Assembly (NCBI RefSeq): GCF_033366695.1
Contig: NZ_JAOBTQ010000001.1
Span: forward strand, 6,014,001-6,078,000
DNA from: Streptomyces sp. SCL15-4
GTDB lineage: Bacteria; Actinomycetota; Actinomycetes; Streptomycetales; Streptomycetaceae
DNA length: 64,000 nt
Reading direction: 5' to 3'
Each line of letters starts with the position of its first letter. Position 1 is the first letter of the stretch. The notes beneath the pieces are model-generated. The model saw only the letters and a list, made by a program, of their open reading frames with translations. It had not been told where the DNA came from and did no database searches. Position numbers and translations under genes: made by a program. Positions 47,729-56,285 of this stretch are shown piece by piece.

Positions 47729-48339
47729 TGGCGACAGCAACGACAGTAGAAACAGGGCACGCGCACCCGTCGGTCAACCGGCCGAACCTCACCAGCGTCG
47801 GAACCATCATCTGGCTGAGTTCCGAGCTGATGTTCTTCGCGGCCCTCTTCGCGATGTACTTCACCCTCCGGTCGGTGACCGGACCGGACCACTGGAAGGA
47901 GATGGCGCACGCGCTGAACGTGCCCTTCTCCGCGACGAACACCACGATCCTGGTGCTCTCCTCCCTCACCTGCCAGCTCGGTGTGTTCGCCGCCGAGCGC
48001 GGCGACGTGAAGAAGCTCCGTGGCTGGTTCATCCTCACCTTCATCATGGGTGCGATCTTCATCGGCGGTCAGATCTACGAGTACACCGAGCTGGTGAAGA
48101 AGGACGGCATCTCGCTGTCCTCGGACCCGTACGGCTCGGTGTTCTACCTGACCACCGGCTTCCACGGCCTGCACGTGACGGGCGGCCTCATCGCCTTCCT
48201 GCTGGTCCTCGGCCGTACCTACATGGCCAAGAGGTTCACTCACGAGCAGGCGACCGCCGCCATCGTCGTGTCCTACTACTGGCACTTCGTCGATGTCGTC
48301 TGGATCGGCCTCTTCGCCACGATCTACCTGATCAAGTAG
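47719..48339 (+). CDS. ctaE: cytochrome c oxidase subunit III
   Basis: 206 residues, five to six membrane helices. The [19 protein letters not shown] start and the [12 protein letters not shown] and [18 protein letters not shown] motifs are characteristic. It is a structural subunit of the aa3 oxidase. Downstream genes qcrC, qcrA and qcrB encode the bcc complex that forms a supercomplex with the oxidase in actinobacteria. The start codon lies in a palindrome. Confidence 0.95.
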   Translation: MSVVATATTVETGHAHPSVNRPNLTSVGTIIWLSSELMFFAALFAMYFTLRSVTGPDHWKEMAHALNVPFSATNTTILVLSSLTCQLGVFAAERGDVKKLRGWFILTFIMGAIFIGGQIYEYTELVKKDGISLSSDPYGSVFYLTTGFHGLHVTGGLIAFLLVLGRTYMAKRFTHEQATAAIVVSYYWHFVDVVWIGLFATIYLIK

Positions 48340-48401
48340 CCGGGATCGTTCCGGCACATCCAGAAGCACCGACGCAGAAGATCCTGACACCGGGGTAATC
48401 C

Positions 48402-49214
48402 GTGAAAAAGCTCTCCGCACGACGACGCCATCCGCTGGCGGCGGTCGTCGTCCTACTCCTCGCGCTGGCGGCCACTGGGGGGCTGTACGCCGCGTTCGCA
48501 CCCGCGGGCAAGGCGCAGGCCGATGAATCCTCCCAGTCCCTGACCATCAAGGAGGGCAAGAAGCTCTACGAGGTCGGCTGCGCCAGCTGCCACGGCACCG
48601 GTGGCCAGGGCTCATCCGACGGCCCGAGCCTCGTCGGCGTCGGCGCCGCGGCCGTCGACTTCCAGGTCGGCACCGGCCGTATGCCCGCCGCGACCTCGCA
48701 GGGCGCCCAGGTCCCGCGCAAGAAGCCCATCTACACGCAGGCCCAGATCGACCAGCTCGCCGCGTACGTCGCGTCGCTGGGCGCCGGCCCGAGCGTGCCC
48801 ACCAAGCAGCAGTACGGCCCCGACGGCGCGGACATCGCCAAGGGCGGCGAGCTGTTCCGCACCAACTGCGCGCAGTGCCACAACTTCACCGGCAAGGGCG
48901 GTGCCCTGACCAGGGGCAAGTTCGCCCCGACGCTGGAGGGTGTCGCTCCGAAGCACATCTACGAGGCCATGCAGACCGGCCCGCAGAACATGCCGTCCTT
49001 CCCCGACACCACGATGTCGGAGAAGAACAAGAAGGACATCATCGCGTACCTGAACGCGGTCAACGGTGACAAGACGGAGAACCCGGGTGGTCTGGAGCTG
49101 GGCGGCCTCGGGCCGGTCAGCGAGGGCCTGTTCGGCTGGATCTTCGGCCTCGGCACGCTGATCGCGGTCGCCGTCTGGGTCGCCGCTCGGACCGCAAAGG
49201 CCAAGAAGTCATGA
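48402..49214 (+). CDS. qcrC: cytochrome bc complex dihaem cytochrome c
   Basis: 270 residues from a GTG. The N-terminal signal-anchor (AVVVLLLALAATGGLYAAF) leads to two CxxCH haem c sites (CASCH and CAQCH) and a C-terminal membrane helix. In actinobacteria it replaces a separate cytochrome c and hands electrons directly to the oxidase. The stop overlaps the qcrA start by 4 bases. Only this copy of qcrC exists in the window. Confidence 0.95.
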   Translation: MKKLSARRRHPLAAVVVLLLALAATGGLYAAFAPAGKAQADESSQSLTIKEGKKLYEVGCASCHGTGGQGSSDGPSLVGVGAAAVDFQVGTGRMPAATSQGAQVPRKKPIYTQAQIDQLAAYVASLGAGPSVPTKQQYGPDGADIAKGGELFRTNCAQCHNFTGKGGALTRGKFAPTLEGVAPKHIYEAMQTGPQNMPSFPDTTMSEKNKKDIIAYLNAVNGDKTENPGGLELGGLGPVSEGLFGWIFGLGTLIAVAVWVAARTAKAKKS

Positions 49215-50269
49215 GTAGCCAAGACATTCCTGAAGAGAACCTGCCCGCTGAGCAGGACCACGCACACGGCGCGGTAGCGACCGCGGACGAGGAGAACCCG
49301 TTCGCGGACCCGGGTCTGCCGCCCCACGAGCACCGGATCCAGGACATCGACGAGCGGGCCGCGAAGCGGTCCGAGCGCGCGGTGGCGTTCCTGTTCACGG
49401 TGTCGATGCTGGCCACCATCGGCTTCATCGTCGCCTACCTGGCGATCCCGAACGACAAGTCGATCTTCGTCTTCCCGATCGGGCACCTGAGCGCGATGAA
49501 CTTCGCGCTCGGCCTGACGCTGGGTGTGGCGCTGTTCTGCATCGGCGCGGGCGCGGTCCACTGGGCCCGCACGCTGATGTCGGACGTGGAGGTCGCCGAC
49601 GACCGGCATCCGATCGAGGCGTCGCCGGAGGTCCGGGCGAAGGTCCACGCGGACTTCCGCCAGGGTGCCGCGGAGTCCGGCTTCGGCCGCCGCAAGCTGG
49701 TCCGCAACACCATGTTCGGCGCGATGGCGCTGGTGCCGCTCTCCGGCGTGATGCTGCTCGGCGGTCTGGGTCCGGCGCCGAAGACGAAGCTGCGGCACAC
49801 GATGTGGGCCAAGGGCAAGCGCCTGGTCAACATGAACACCAACCAGCCGCTGCGTCCCGAGGACGTGGCCGTCGGCTCGCTGACCTTCGCCATGCCCGAC
49901 GGTATGTCGGAGCACGACGAGGACTTCCAGAACGAGATTGCCAAGGCGGCCCTGATGATCGTCCGGCTCCAGCCGGCCGACATCAAGGACAAGCGCGAAC
50001 TCGACTGGTCGCACCAGGGCATCGTCGCCTACTCGAAGATCTGCACCCACGTGGGCTGCCCGATCTCGCTGTACGAGCAGCAGACGCACCACGTGCTGTG
50101 CCCGTGCCACCAGTCCACCTTCGACCTCACCGACGGCGCCCGAGTGATCTTCGGCCCCGCCGGCCACGCTCTGCCGCAGCTGCGGATCGGCGTGGACAGT
50201 GAGGGTTACCTCCAGGCGCTCGGCGACTTCGAGGAGCCCGTCGGTCCTGCTTTCTGGGAGCGCGGATGA
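49211..50269 (+). CDS. qcrA: cytochrome bc complex Rieske iron-sulfur subunit, housekeeping copy
   Basis: 352 residues. Three hydrophobic helices (actinobacterial type) precede a Rieske domain with ligands C278, H280, C297 and H300 (CTHVGC, CPCHQS) and the C283/C299 disulfide. It takes electrons from quinol at the Qo site. It overlaps qcrC and qcrB by 4 bases each. A second copy, about 95% identical by hand count outside the N-terminal 27 or so residues, lies at 61.6 kb. Confidence 0.96.
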   Translation: MSSQDIPEENLPAEQDHAHGAVATADEENPFADPGLPPHEHRIQDIDERAAKRSERAVAFLFTVSMLATIGFIVAYLAIPNDKSIFVFPIGHLSAMNFALGLTLGVALFCIGAGAVHWARTLMSDVEVADDRHPIEASPEVRAKVHADFRQGAAESGFGRRKLVRNTMFGAMALVPLSGVMLLGGLGPAPKTKLRHTMWAKGKRLVNMNTNQPLRPEDVAVGSLTFAMPDGMSEHDEDFQNEIAKAALMIVRLQPADIKDKRELDWSHQGIVAYSKICTHVGCPISLYEQQTHHVLCPCHQSTFDLTDGARVIFGPAGHALPQLRIGVDSEGYLQALGDFEEPVGPAFWERG

Positions 50270-51924
50270 GTACTGCACCGAACGAAACGCCTTCATCCGC
50301 CGCCGCGGCGGGCCGCTCTCGCGGGAAGGCACCGGCCGGCGAGCGCGTCGCCGACTGGGCCGACGGCCGGCTCGGGATCTACTCCCTGGCCAAGGCCAAC
50401 ATGCGCAAAATCTTCCCCGACCACTGGTCGTTCATGCTGGGCGAAGTGTGCATGTACAGCTTCATCATCATCATCCTGACGGGTGTCTATCTGACGCTGT
50501 TCTTCCACCCGTCGATGAACGAGGTGGAGTACCACGGCAGCTACGTCCCGCTCCAGGGACAGCTGATGTCCGAGGCGTTCAACTCGACCCTGCACATCTC
50601 CTTCGACGTGCGCGGTGGTCTGCTCATCCGGCAGATCCACCACTGGGGCGCGGTGGTCTTCCTCGCCGGCATGTTCGTGCACATGATGCGCGTGTTCTTC
50701 ACCGGCGCGTTCCGCAAGCCGCGTGAGGTCAACTGGCTGTTCGGCTTCCTGCTGTTCGTCCTCGGCATGTTCACCGGCTTCACCGGCTACTCGCTCCCGG
50801 ACGACCTGCTCTCCGGCACCGGTGTCCGCATCGCCGAGGGTCTCGTGCTGTCGATGCCGATCGTCGGCACGTACATCTCGTTCTTCCTCTTCGGCGGCGA
50901 GTTCCCCGGTCACGACTTCGTGGCCCGGTTCTACTCGATCCACATCCTGCTGCTGCCGGGCATCATGCTGGGCCTGATGGTGGCCCACCTGATCCTGGTC
51001 TTCTACCACAAGCACACGCAGTTCGCGGGTCCCGGCAAGACCGAGAAGAACGTCGTCGGCATGCCGCTGCTGCCGGTCTACATGGCCAAGGCCGGAGGCT
51101 TCTTCTTCCTGGTCTTCGGTGTCCTCGCGATGCTGGCCGCGGTCGCGCAGATCAACCCGATCTGGGCGATGGGCCCCTACCGTCCGGACCAGGTGTCCAC
51201 CGGCGCCCAGCCCGACTGGTACATGGGCTTCTCCGAGGGCTTCGTGCGAGTGATGCCGGGCTGGGAGATCAACGTCGCGGGCCACACGCTGGTCCTCGGT
51301 GTGCTCATCCCGCTGATCGTCTTCGGTCTGATGCTGGTCTCGATCGCGGTCTACCCGTTCATCGAGTCCTGGATCACCGGCGACAAGCGCGAGCACCACA
51401 TCCTGGACCGTCCGCGCAACGCCCCGACGCGTACCGCTCTCGGCGTCGCCTGGCTGATGTTCTTCGCGGTGGCCATGCTGGGCGGCGGCAACGACCTGTG
51501 GGCGACGCACTTCCACCTGTCGGTCAACGCCGTCACCTACTTCGTCCGGGTCTTCCTGTTCGCCGGTCCGGTCCTCGCGTACATCGTCACCAAGCGGATC
51601 TGCCTCGGCCTCCAGCGCCGGGACCGCGAAAAGGTGCTGCACGGCCGCGAGACCGGCATCATCAAGCGGCTGCCGCACGGTGAGTTCATCGAGGTGCACG
51701 AGCCGCTCAGCCAGGAGCAGCTGCACACGCTCACCGCGCACGAGCAGTACGCCCCGGCCGAGATCGGCCCGGCGGTCGACGAGAACGGCGTCGAGCGCAA
51801 GCTGCCGGCCTCGCAGAAGCTGCGGGCCAAGCTGTCGCACGCCTACTACGGCGAGAACGCCCAGATCCCGAAGCCGAGGGTCGAGGAGTACAAGGAGATC
51901 ACGAGCGGCCACGGCCACCACTGA
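50266..51924 (+). CDS. qcrB: cytochrome bc complex cytochrome b subunit, housekeeping copy
   Basis: 552 residues with the cytochrome b helices, haem-ligand histidines (IHHWGAVVF, FVHMM, HILLLP, AHLILVFYHKH) and the Qo motif PDWY at 316-319. Residues S323-E324 follow in the ef-loop region. It oxidises menaquinol and reduces quinone across the membrane. It carries a hydrophilic C-terminal extension of about 100 residues. A terminator follows 25 bases later; the downstream neighbour is the biosynthetic island rather than the gene I would expect in a Streptomyces genome. Confidence 0.96.
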   Translation: MSTAPNETPSSAAAAGRSRGKAPAGERVADWADGRLGIYSLAKANMRKIFPDHWSFMLGEVCMYSFIIIILTGVYLTLFFHPSMNEVEYHGSYVPLQGQLMSEAFNSTLHISFDVRGGLLIRQIHHWGAVVFLAGMFVHMMRVFFTGAFRKPREVNWLFGFLLFVLGMFTGFTGYSLPDDLLSGTGVRIAEGLVLSMPIVGTYISFFLFGGEFPGHDFVARFYSIHILLLPGIMLGLMVAHLILVFYHKHTQFAGPGKTEKNVVGMPLLPVYMAKAGGFFFLVFGVLAMLAAVAQINPIWAMGPYRPDQVSTGAQPDWYMGFSEGFVRVMPGWEINVAGHTLVLGVLIPLIVFGLMLVSIAVYPFIESWITGDKREHHILDRPRNAPTRTALGVAWLMFFAVAMLGGGNDLWATHFHLSVNAVTYFVRVFLFAGPVLAYIVTKRICLGLQRRDREKVLHGRETGIIKRLPHGEFIEVHEPLSQEQLHTLTAHEQYAPAEIGPAVDENGVERKLPASQKLRAKLSHAYYGENAQIPKPRVEEYKEITSGHGHH

Positions 51925-51949
51925 TCTGCCGTTACTGAACGCCACGAAG

Positions 51950-51986
51950 GCGGCCCCGCGGACCCGGTCCGCGGGGCCGCTCTTTT
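51950..51986 (+). terminator. terminator downstream of qcrB
   Basis: Perfect 15-bp arms 51950-51964 and 51966-51980 around one base, followed by TCTTTT, a textbook intrinsic terminator at the left edge of the biosynthetic island. Confidence 0.9.
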
Positions 51987-52006
51987 GTGTACGCGATGTG
52001 TCCGGG

Positions 52007-52024
52007 GTTATCTACCCGTTATCC
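52007..52024 (+). promoter_or_regulatory. GTTATC direct repeats (11-bp period) upstream of the P450 gene
   Basis: GTTATCT at 52007-52013 and GTTATCC at 52018-52024 are spaced 11 bp start to start, the geometry of SARP activator boxes. A good -10 hexamer TATGAT is at 52045-52050, about 20 bp beyond the second repeat, farther than the usual 8 bp. The same heptamer type recurs four times in the other island promoter. Confidence 0.6.
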
Positions 52025-52065
52025 AGCTGTCGCTGGATCGACGCTATGATCACACTGTCGTGATC
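52021..52065. promoter_or_regulatory. two short inverted repeats at the P450 promoter
   Basis: ATCCAGC-tgtc-GCTGGAT (52021-52038) and GATCAC-actgtc-GTGATC (52048-52065) lie just around the putative -10. Both share a TGTC loop core. They may be repressor sites or leader RNA hairpins. Confidence 0.35.
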
Positions 52066-52125
52066 TTGAGCCGGGGCCAGAAGCCCGCACGGGCCGCCCA
52101 CGGCGTGATAATGGGGGAGACACTG

Positions 52126-53376
52126 ATGGCAGATCCTGCCGAGCCCGAATTCTTCTTCGATCCGACCGATCCCGGTTTCCGTCGGAACCCCTACCCGGTC
52201 TACGCGAAGCTCCGCGACGAGCACCCCGTCCTGGCGGGCCCGCTCAACTCCTGGGTGGTCAGCCGCTACGAGGACGTCGAGGCCCTGCTGCGCGACCGCC
52301 GGCTCGGCAAGGACCTCGGAGGTACCCAGTTCTTCGCCCAGGTGGCCGGCGGTCCCGACGAGGAGCCGCCGCCGTTCCTGGGGCTCGGCCTGGACGGCTG
52401 GGACGCCAACCTCTTCCGGCTGCTGGACCCGCCGGACCACACCAAGCTGCGCAACCTCGTCGCCGCGCCGTTCACCCCCTCCGCGGTGGAGGCGCTGATC
52501 AAGTCGGTCACCGCGGTCGTGGACGACCTGCTGGCGGACCTGCCCGAGCGGTTCGACGTCATGGAGGTGCTGGCCTCCCAGCTGCCCGTGCGCGTGCTCG
52601 GCGACATGATGGGCATCAACCGCGAGGACCAGAAGCTCCTCGCCGCCTGGTCGACGGAGATCGCGCACATCCTGGAGCTGGGCGCCGCGCCGTCGGAGGA
52701 CGTGGCGATCGCCTGCCAGCGCGCGGTGGCGCAGTGCACCGAGTACTTCGTCAAGGTGCTCCAGGAGCGCGAGGGCGGCGACGGCACCGACCTGATCACC
52801 GAGCTGACCCGGGCCGGCGAGACCATCGAGGGCCTGACGATCCACCAGATCGCCGCGGTGTGCGTGCTGCTCATCGTGCCGGGCCTGGACACCTTCGCCA
52901 ACCTCATCGGCAACGCCGCGGTCATCCTGGCCGAGCACCCGGACGTGCTGGAGCGGCTCGCCGCCGACTCCTCCCTCGCGGACGACGTGCTGGACGAGGT
53001 GCTGCGCCTGGAGCCGCCCACGCACGCCTCCTGGCGTGTGGTCAACGAGCCGATCACCCTGCACGGCCGGACCATGGAGGCCGGTGCCGTGGTGCTGCTG
53101 ATGCTGGCCGCGGCCAACCGGGACGAGCGGACCTTCGAGAACCCCGACACCCTGGCCCTCGGCGCGCACGGCCGCAAGCACCTGTCGTTCGGCCGCGGTA
53201 TCCACTACTGCCTCGGCGACAACCTCTCCCGGCTGATGGCCAAGGAGGCGCTGATCGGGCTCGCCAAGCGCTGCGCCTCGATCAAGCCGGACGACGACGA
53301 GGTGGTGCTGAAGCCCGGCCTGTGGCTGCGCGGCCCGGCCCGGCTCCCCGTCACCACGACTCCCAGGGTTGGCTGA
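52126..53376 (+). CDS. cytochrome P450, probable carbazole-tailoring hydroxylase
   Basis: 416 residues from the ATG at 52126, with GGGGGAG 6 bases upstream; upstream in-frame starts overlap the promoter. The I-helix has VPGLDTF (D255, T256), the K-helix EVLR (E291, R294) and the haem loop LSFGRGIHYCLG with C362. It would need an external ferredoxin, not encoded nearby. By position it corresponds to NzsA, the P450 that hydroxylates a prenylated carbazole in neocarazostatin synthesis. The exact position hydroxylated here is unknown. idi starts 4 bases after its last codon. Confidence 0.9.
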   Translation: MADPAEPEFFFDPTDPGFRRNPYPVYAKLRDEHPVLAGPLNSWVVSRYEDVEALLRDRRLGKDLGGTQFFAQVAGGPDEEPPPFLGLGLDGWDANLFRLLDPPDHTKLRNLVAAPFTPSAVEALIKSVTAVVDDLLADLPERFDVMEVLASQLPVRVLGDMMGINREDQKLLAAWSTEIAHILELGAAPSEDVAIACQRAVAQCTEYFVKVLQEREGGDGTDLITELTRAGETIEGLTIHQIAAVCVLLIVPGLDTFANLIGNAAVILAEHPDVLERLAADSSLADDVLDEVLRLEPPTHASWRVVNEPITLHGRTMEAGAVVLLMLAAANRDERTFENPDTLALGAHGRKHLSFGRGIHYCLGDNLSRLMAKEALIGLAKRCASIKPDDDEVVLKPGLWLRGPARLPVTTTPRVG

Positions 53377-53379
53377 CTG

Positions 53380-53952
53380 ATGACCACGGAAACCTCCGGC
53401 AGTGCCGCGACGGAGCCGATCCTGCTCGAACTCGTCGACGAGGAGGGCCGCACGATCGGCGTCGCCGAGAAGCTCTCGGCGCACCAGGCGCCCGGTCATC
53501 TGCACCGCGCCTTCTCGGTCTTCCTGTTCGACACCGAGGGCCGCATGCTGCTCCAGCAGCGAGCCCTGACCAAATACCACTCGCCGGGCGTGTGGTCCAA
53601 CACCTGCTGCGGTCATCCGTACCCGGACGAGCCCGCGCAGGAGGCGGCGGCCCGCCGGGTCGGCGAGGAGCTGGGCCTGCACGGCATCCCGCTCCAGCCG
53701 GCCGGCACCGTCACCTACGAGCACCCGGACGAGATCTCCGGCCTGGTCGAGAAGGAGTACAACCACCTCTTCGTCGGCCTGGTGCGGGACACCCCGCGAC
53801 CGGACCCGTCCGAGATCCACGACTACCGGTTCGTGACCCCCGAGGAGCTGGCCGCGCTGCGCGCCGGGACCAGCTTCTCGGCCTGGTTCCCCACCGTCCT
53901 GGACGCGGCCCTGCCGGGCGTACGGCGTGTCGCGCCGGGCGGCGGCTGGTGA
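53380..53952 (+). CDS. idi: isopentenyl-diphosphate isomerase, type I
   Basis: 190 residues with a Nudix fold. The active-site Cys is C77 (NTCCGHP) and the acidic pair E124/E126 is in VEKEYNH, matching the E. coli C67 and E116 region. It interconverts IPP and DMAPP. It is translationally coupled to the P450 gene (3 bases between) and is likely here to supply DMAPP for the island prenyltransferase rather than for primary isoprenoid metabolism. A bidirectional terminator follows. Confidence 0.92.
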   Translation: MTTETSGSAATEPILLELVDEEGRTIGVAEKLSAHQAPGHLHRAFSVFLFDTEGRMLLQQRALTKYHSPGVWSNTCCGHPYPDEPAQEAAARRVGEELGLHGIPLQPAGTVTYEHPDEISGLVEKEYNHLFVGLVRDTPRPDPSEIHDYRFVTPEELAALRAGTSFSAWFPTVLDAALPGVRRVAPGGGW

Positions 53953-53968
53953 GCTGAACCCCGGCACA

Positions 53969-54014
53969 CGAAAGAGCCGCTGCCGACGGGAGACCGTCGG
54001 CAGCGGCTCTTTCG
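53969..54014. terminator. bidirectional terminator in the island
   Basis: Perfect 19-bp arms 53969-53987 and 53996-54014 around an 8-base loop, with A/T runs outside both arms. It separates the convergent idi and aminotransferase ends. Confidence 0.95.
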
Positions 54015-54031
54015 CTGTCCGGTGTGCGGGC

Positions 54032-55009
54032 CTAGGCCAGAGCGCGCAGCACGCTGTCGTTGGCGTCGGTGTCGCCGACGGTGAGGCGGACGCCCTCGCC
54101 GGCGTAGACGCGGGCGTGGACGCCCTCGCCCTCCAGAGCGGCACGGATGTCCTCGGCCCGCTCCGGTTCGTCCAGCCACAGGAAGTTGGTGTGGCTCGGC
54201 AGCACCTTCCAGCCCCCGCGGGCCAGCCCGCCGGCAAGCCGCTCGCGCTCGCCGACGATGAGGGCGATCCGCTCCTCCAGTTCCGGCTGGGCGCGCAGGG
54301 AGGTCTCCACCGCGACCGCCGAGAGCGTGCTCAGGGCGTACGGAAGCTGGTACCGGCCGATCCTCGCGGCCCACTGAGGCGACGTCACGCCGTACCCGAC
54401 GCGCATGTTGGCCAGCCCCCAGGCCTTGGAGAACGTGCGCAGCACCAGCAGGTTCGGGAACTCCCGCACCCAGCGCAGCGAGTCCGTACGGCCGGACGGG
54501 GCGACGAACTCGATGTACGCCTCGTCCAGGACCACCAGGACGTGCTCGGGGACCCGGCCGATGAACTCCTTCAGGTCATCCCCGGGGACCAGCTGGCCGG
54601 TCGGGTTGTGCGGGTTGCACACGATGACCGCGTCCGCGTCCTGGACCGCCTTCTCCAGGGCGTCGAGGTCCTGGTGCCCGCCCGGGAGCAGCGGCACCTC
54701 CAGGGCGCGGGCCCCGACCATGTCGGCGAGCAGGGGATAGGCGTCGAAGTTGCGCCACCCGTATGCCAGCCCCCCGCCGGCGGACACACTGGCCTGCAGC
54801 GCCTGGAGCGCCACGCCGACGGAACCCGCGCCGAGGACGACCTGCTCACCGGGCAGTCCCAGCCAGTCGGCGACGATCCCGCGCAGCCGCTCGGGATAGA
54901 ACTCCGGGTACCGGTTGACCGCACCGGCGTGCCTGGCGATCTCGGCGGCGACGGAGTCGAGCGGCGGCAGCGGGTGTTCGTTGAGGGTGAGCCGATGCGG
55001 CTGGGGCAT
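54032..55009 (-). CDS. PLP aminotransferase (HisC-like), probable tryptophan transaminase
   Basis: 325 residues. Class I fold with CNPHNPTGQ (132 region), LDEAYIEFV (D162) and the PLP lysine K195 in TFSKAWGL. HisC-like enzymes transaminate histidinol phosphate or aromatic amino acids; in a carbazole island the expected role is Trp to indole-3-pyruvate, which feeds the ThDP enzyme. The specificity is inferred from context. The start ATG overlaps the ACP stop by one base (TGATG). It is the last gene of the minus-strand operon. Confidence 0.88.
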   Translation of the reverse strand: MPQPHRLTLNEHPLPPLDSVAAEIARHAGAVNRYPEFYPERLRGIVADWLGLPGEQVVLGAGSVGVALQALQASVSAGGGLAYGWRNFDAYPLLADMVGARALEVPLLPGGHQDLDALEKAVQDADAVIVCNPHNPTGQLVPGDDLKEFIGRVPEHVLVVLDEAYIEFVAPSGRTDSLRWVREFPNLLVLRTFSKAWGLANMRVGYGVTSPQWAARIGRYQLPYALSTLSAVAVETSLRAQPELEERIALIVGERERLAGGLARGGWKVLPSHTNFLWLDEPERAEDIRAALEGEGVHARVYAGEGVRLTVGDTDANDSVLRALA

Positions 55010-55248
55010 CAGCCGACGCCCACCGACGTGAGCAGGTCGCGCGCGTCCTGGAGCGTGGACTCGACGCCGAGTTCGTTGCCGTTCAGCGTCGGGGTGCCGA
55101 ACTGCCGCTCCAGGGCCACGATGAATTCGACGACGCCCATCGAGTCCACGCCGGCGTCTTTGAACGACGCGCCCTCGAAAAGGCGGTCGGTGGACTGCGG
55201 GAACCGCTCGTCGAGCAGCGCCTTCAGGTTCTGGTCGATGGTGTTCAT
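55009..55248 (-). CDS. acyl carrier protein
   Basis: 79 residues, with the phosphopantetheine attachment Ser at S36 (AGVDSMGVVEF). It carries the short acyl chain (probably made by the adjacent KAS III) for the ThDP coupling step. It is 26 bases downstream of KAS III and overlaps the aminotransferase gene. Type II stand-alone ACP; helices 2 and 3 are acidic, as usual. Confidence 0.9.
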   Translation of the reverse strand: MNTIDQNLKALLDERFPQSTDRLFEGASFKDAGVDSMGVVEFIVALERQFGTPTLNGNELGVESTLQDARDLLTSVGVG

Positions 55249-55274
55249 GATTCTCTTCTCTGTGGAGGGTGCCG

Positions 55275-56285
55275 TCAGTCGGCGATCACCGTGAGGCCGC
55301 CGGGCCAGGTGAGGAGCGCCGAGCCCCAGGTCAGACCGCCGCCGAAGCCGGTGAGGACCACCGACTCGCCCGCCCGCAGCCGCCCGTCGGCCGCACCCGC
55401 GGCGAGCGCGAGCGGGATGGAGGCGGCCACGGTGTTGCCGACCTGTTCGATGTTCTTCACGACGCGCTCGGCGGGCAGCCCGAGTTCCCGGGCGCAGGTG
55501 TCGAGGATCCTGACGTTCGCCTGGTGCGGGACCAGGTGGGCGACGTCCTCGGGGGCCAGCGCGGCGGCGTCCAGGACCTTGCGCACCGATCCGGTCATGT
55601 ACCGCACGGCCCGGGTGAAGACCTGCGGGCCGTCCATGTGGAAGTACGCGTCGCCCGGTGCGGCCCCGGCACCGCTCAGCCGCTGCTCGGAGCCTCCGCC
55701 CGGCACCGTGATGAGGTCCACGCCCTCGCCGTCGCTGCCCAGGTCGAAGCCGAGGAGGGCTCCCTGCTCGGTCCGGTCGCCGGCGCGCAGCACGACCGCG
55801 CCGGCGCCGTCACCGAAGATCACCCGGGTGGTGCGGTCGCTCGGATCGAGGATGGTGGAGAAGGTGTCCGCGCCGACCACCAGGACGCTGTCCGCCATCT
55901 GTCCGGCGATCAGCCCCGCCGCGGTGGCCAGCGCGTACACGAAGCCCGTGCACACCGCGGCCACGTCGAAGGCGCCGGTCCCGGACAGCCCGAGCGCGGA
56001 GGCGACCACCGGGGCGGTCGCGGGGCAGGGACGGTCCGGGGTGCTCGTGGCGACGATGACGACGTCGACGCGGTCGGTGCCGGCCGACTTCAGCGCCCGG
56101 CGCGCCGCCTCGGTGGCGAGGTGCCCGGTGCTCATGCCCGGCGACGCGATGTGCCGCCGGGCGATGCCGGTGCGGGTCCGGATCCACTCGTCGGAGGTGT
56201 CCAGCTCCGAGGAGAGCATGTCGTTGGTGACCACCTGCGGCGGGAGCCAGGTGCCCAGGCCGCTCAGGATCGCCCCGCGGGTCAT
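55275..56285 (-). CDS. beta-ketoacyl-ACP synthase III
   Basis: 336 residues. The KAS III triad is complete: C112 (AAVCTGF), H254 (LVPHQAN) and N284 (EQVGNTVAAS). It condenses an acyl-CoA starter with malonyl-ACP, probably to acetoacetyl-ACP, on the adjacent ACP, giving the carbazole side-chain carbons. It overlaps the prenyltransferase stop by 4 bases (ATGA). A keto reductase is not in the island, so a host FabG may make the 3-hydroxyacyl form used in related pathways. Confidence 0.9.
   Translation of the reverse strand: MTRGAILSGLGTWLPPQVVTNDMLSSELDTSDEWIRTRTGIARRHIASPGMSTGHLATEAARRALKSAGTDRVDVVIVATSTPDRPCPATAPVVASALGLSGTGAFDVAAVCTGFVYALATAAGLIAGQMADSVLVVGADTFSTILDPSDRTTRVIFGDGAGAVVLRAGDRTEQGALLGFDLGSDGEGVDLITVPGGGSEQRLSGAGAAPGDAYFHMDGPQVFTRAVRYMTGSVRKVLDAAALAPEDVAHLVPHQANVRILDTCARELGLPAERVVKNIEQVGNTVAASIPLALAAGAADGRLRAGESVVLTGFGGGLTWGSALLTWPGGLTVIAD

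Noticed and set aside
45760..52053. TATGATCAC shared by promoters at 45762-45770 (as its complement), 52045-52053 and 61191-61199
   Set aside because: One occurrence belongs to the unrelated L,D-transpeptidase, and the core TGATCA is a short palindrome; the 11-bp heptamer repeats explain the island better.
53380..53952. idi as the chromosomal housekeeping gene rather than part of the island
   Set aside because: It is coupled to the P450 gene by 3 bases and shut off by the island terminator, so island function is more likely; a second idi elsewhere is not visible here.
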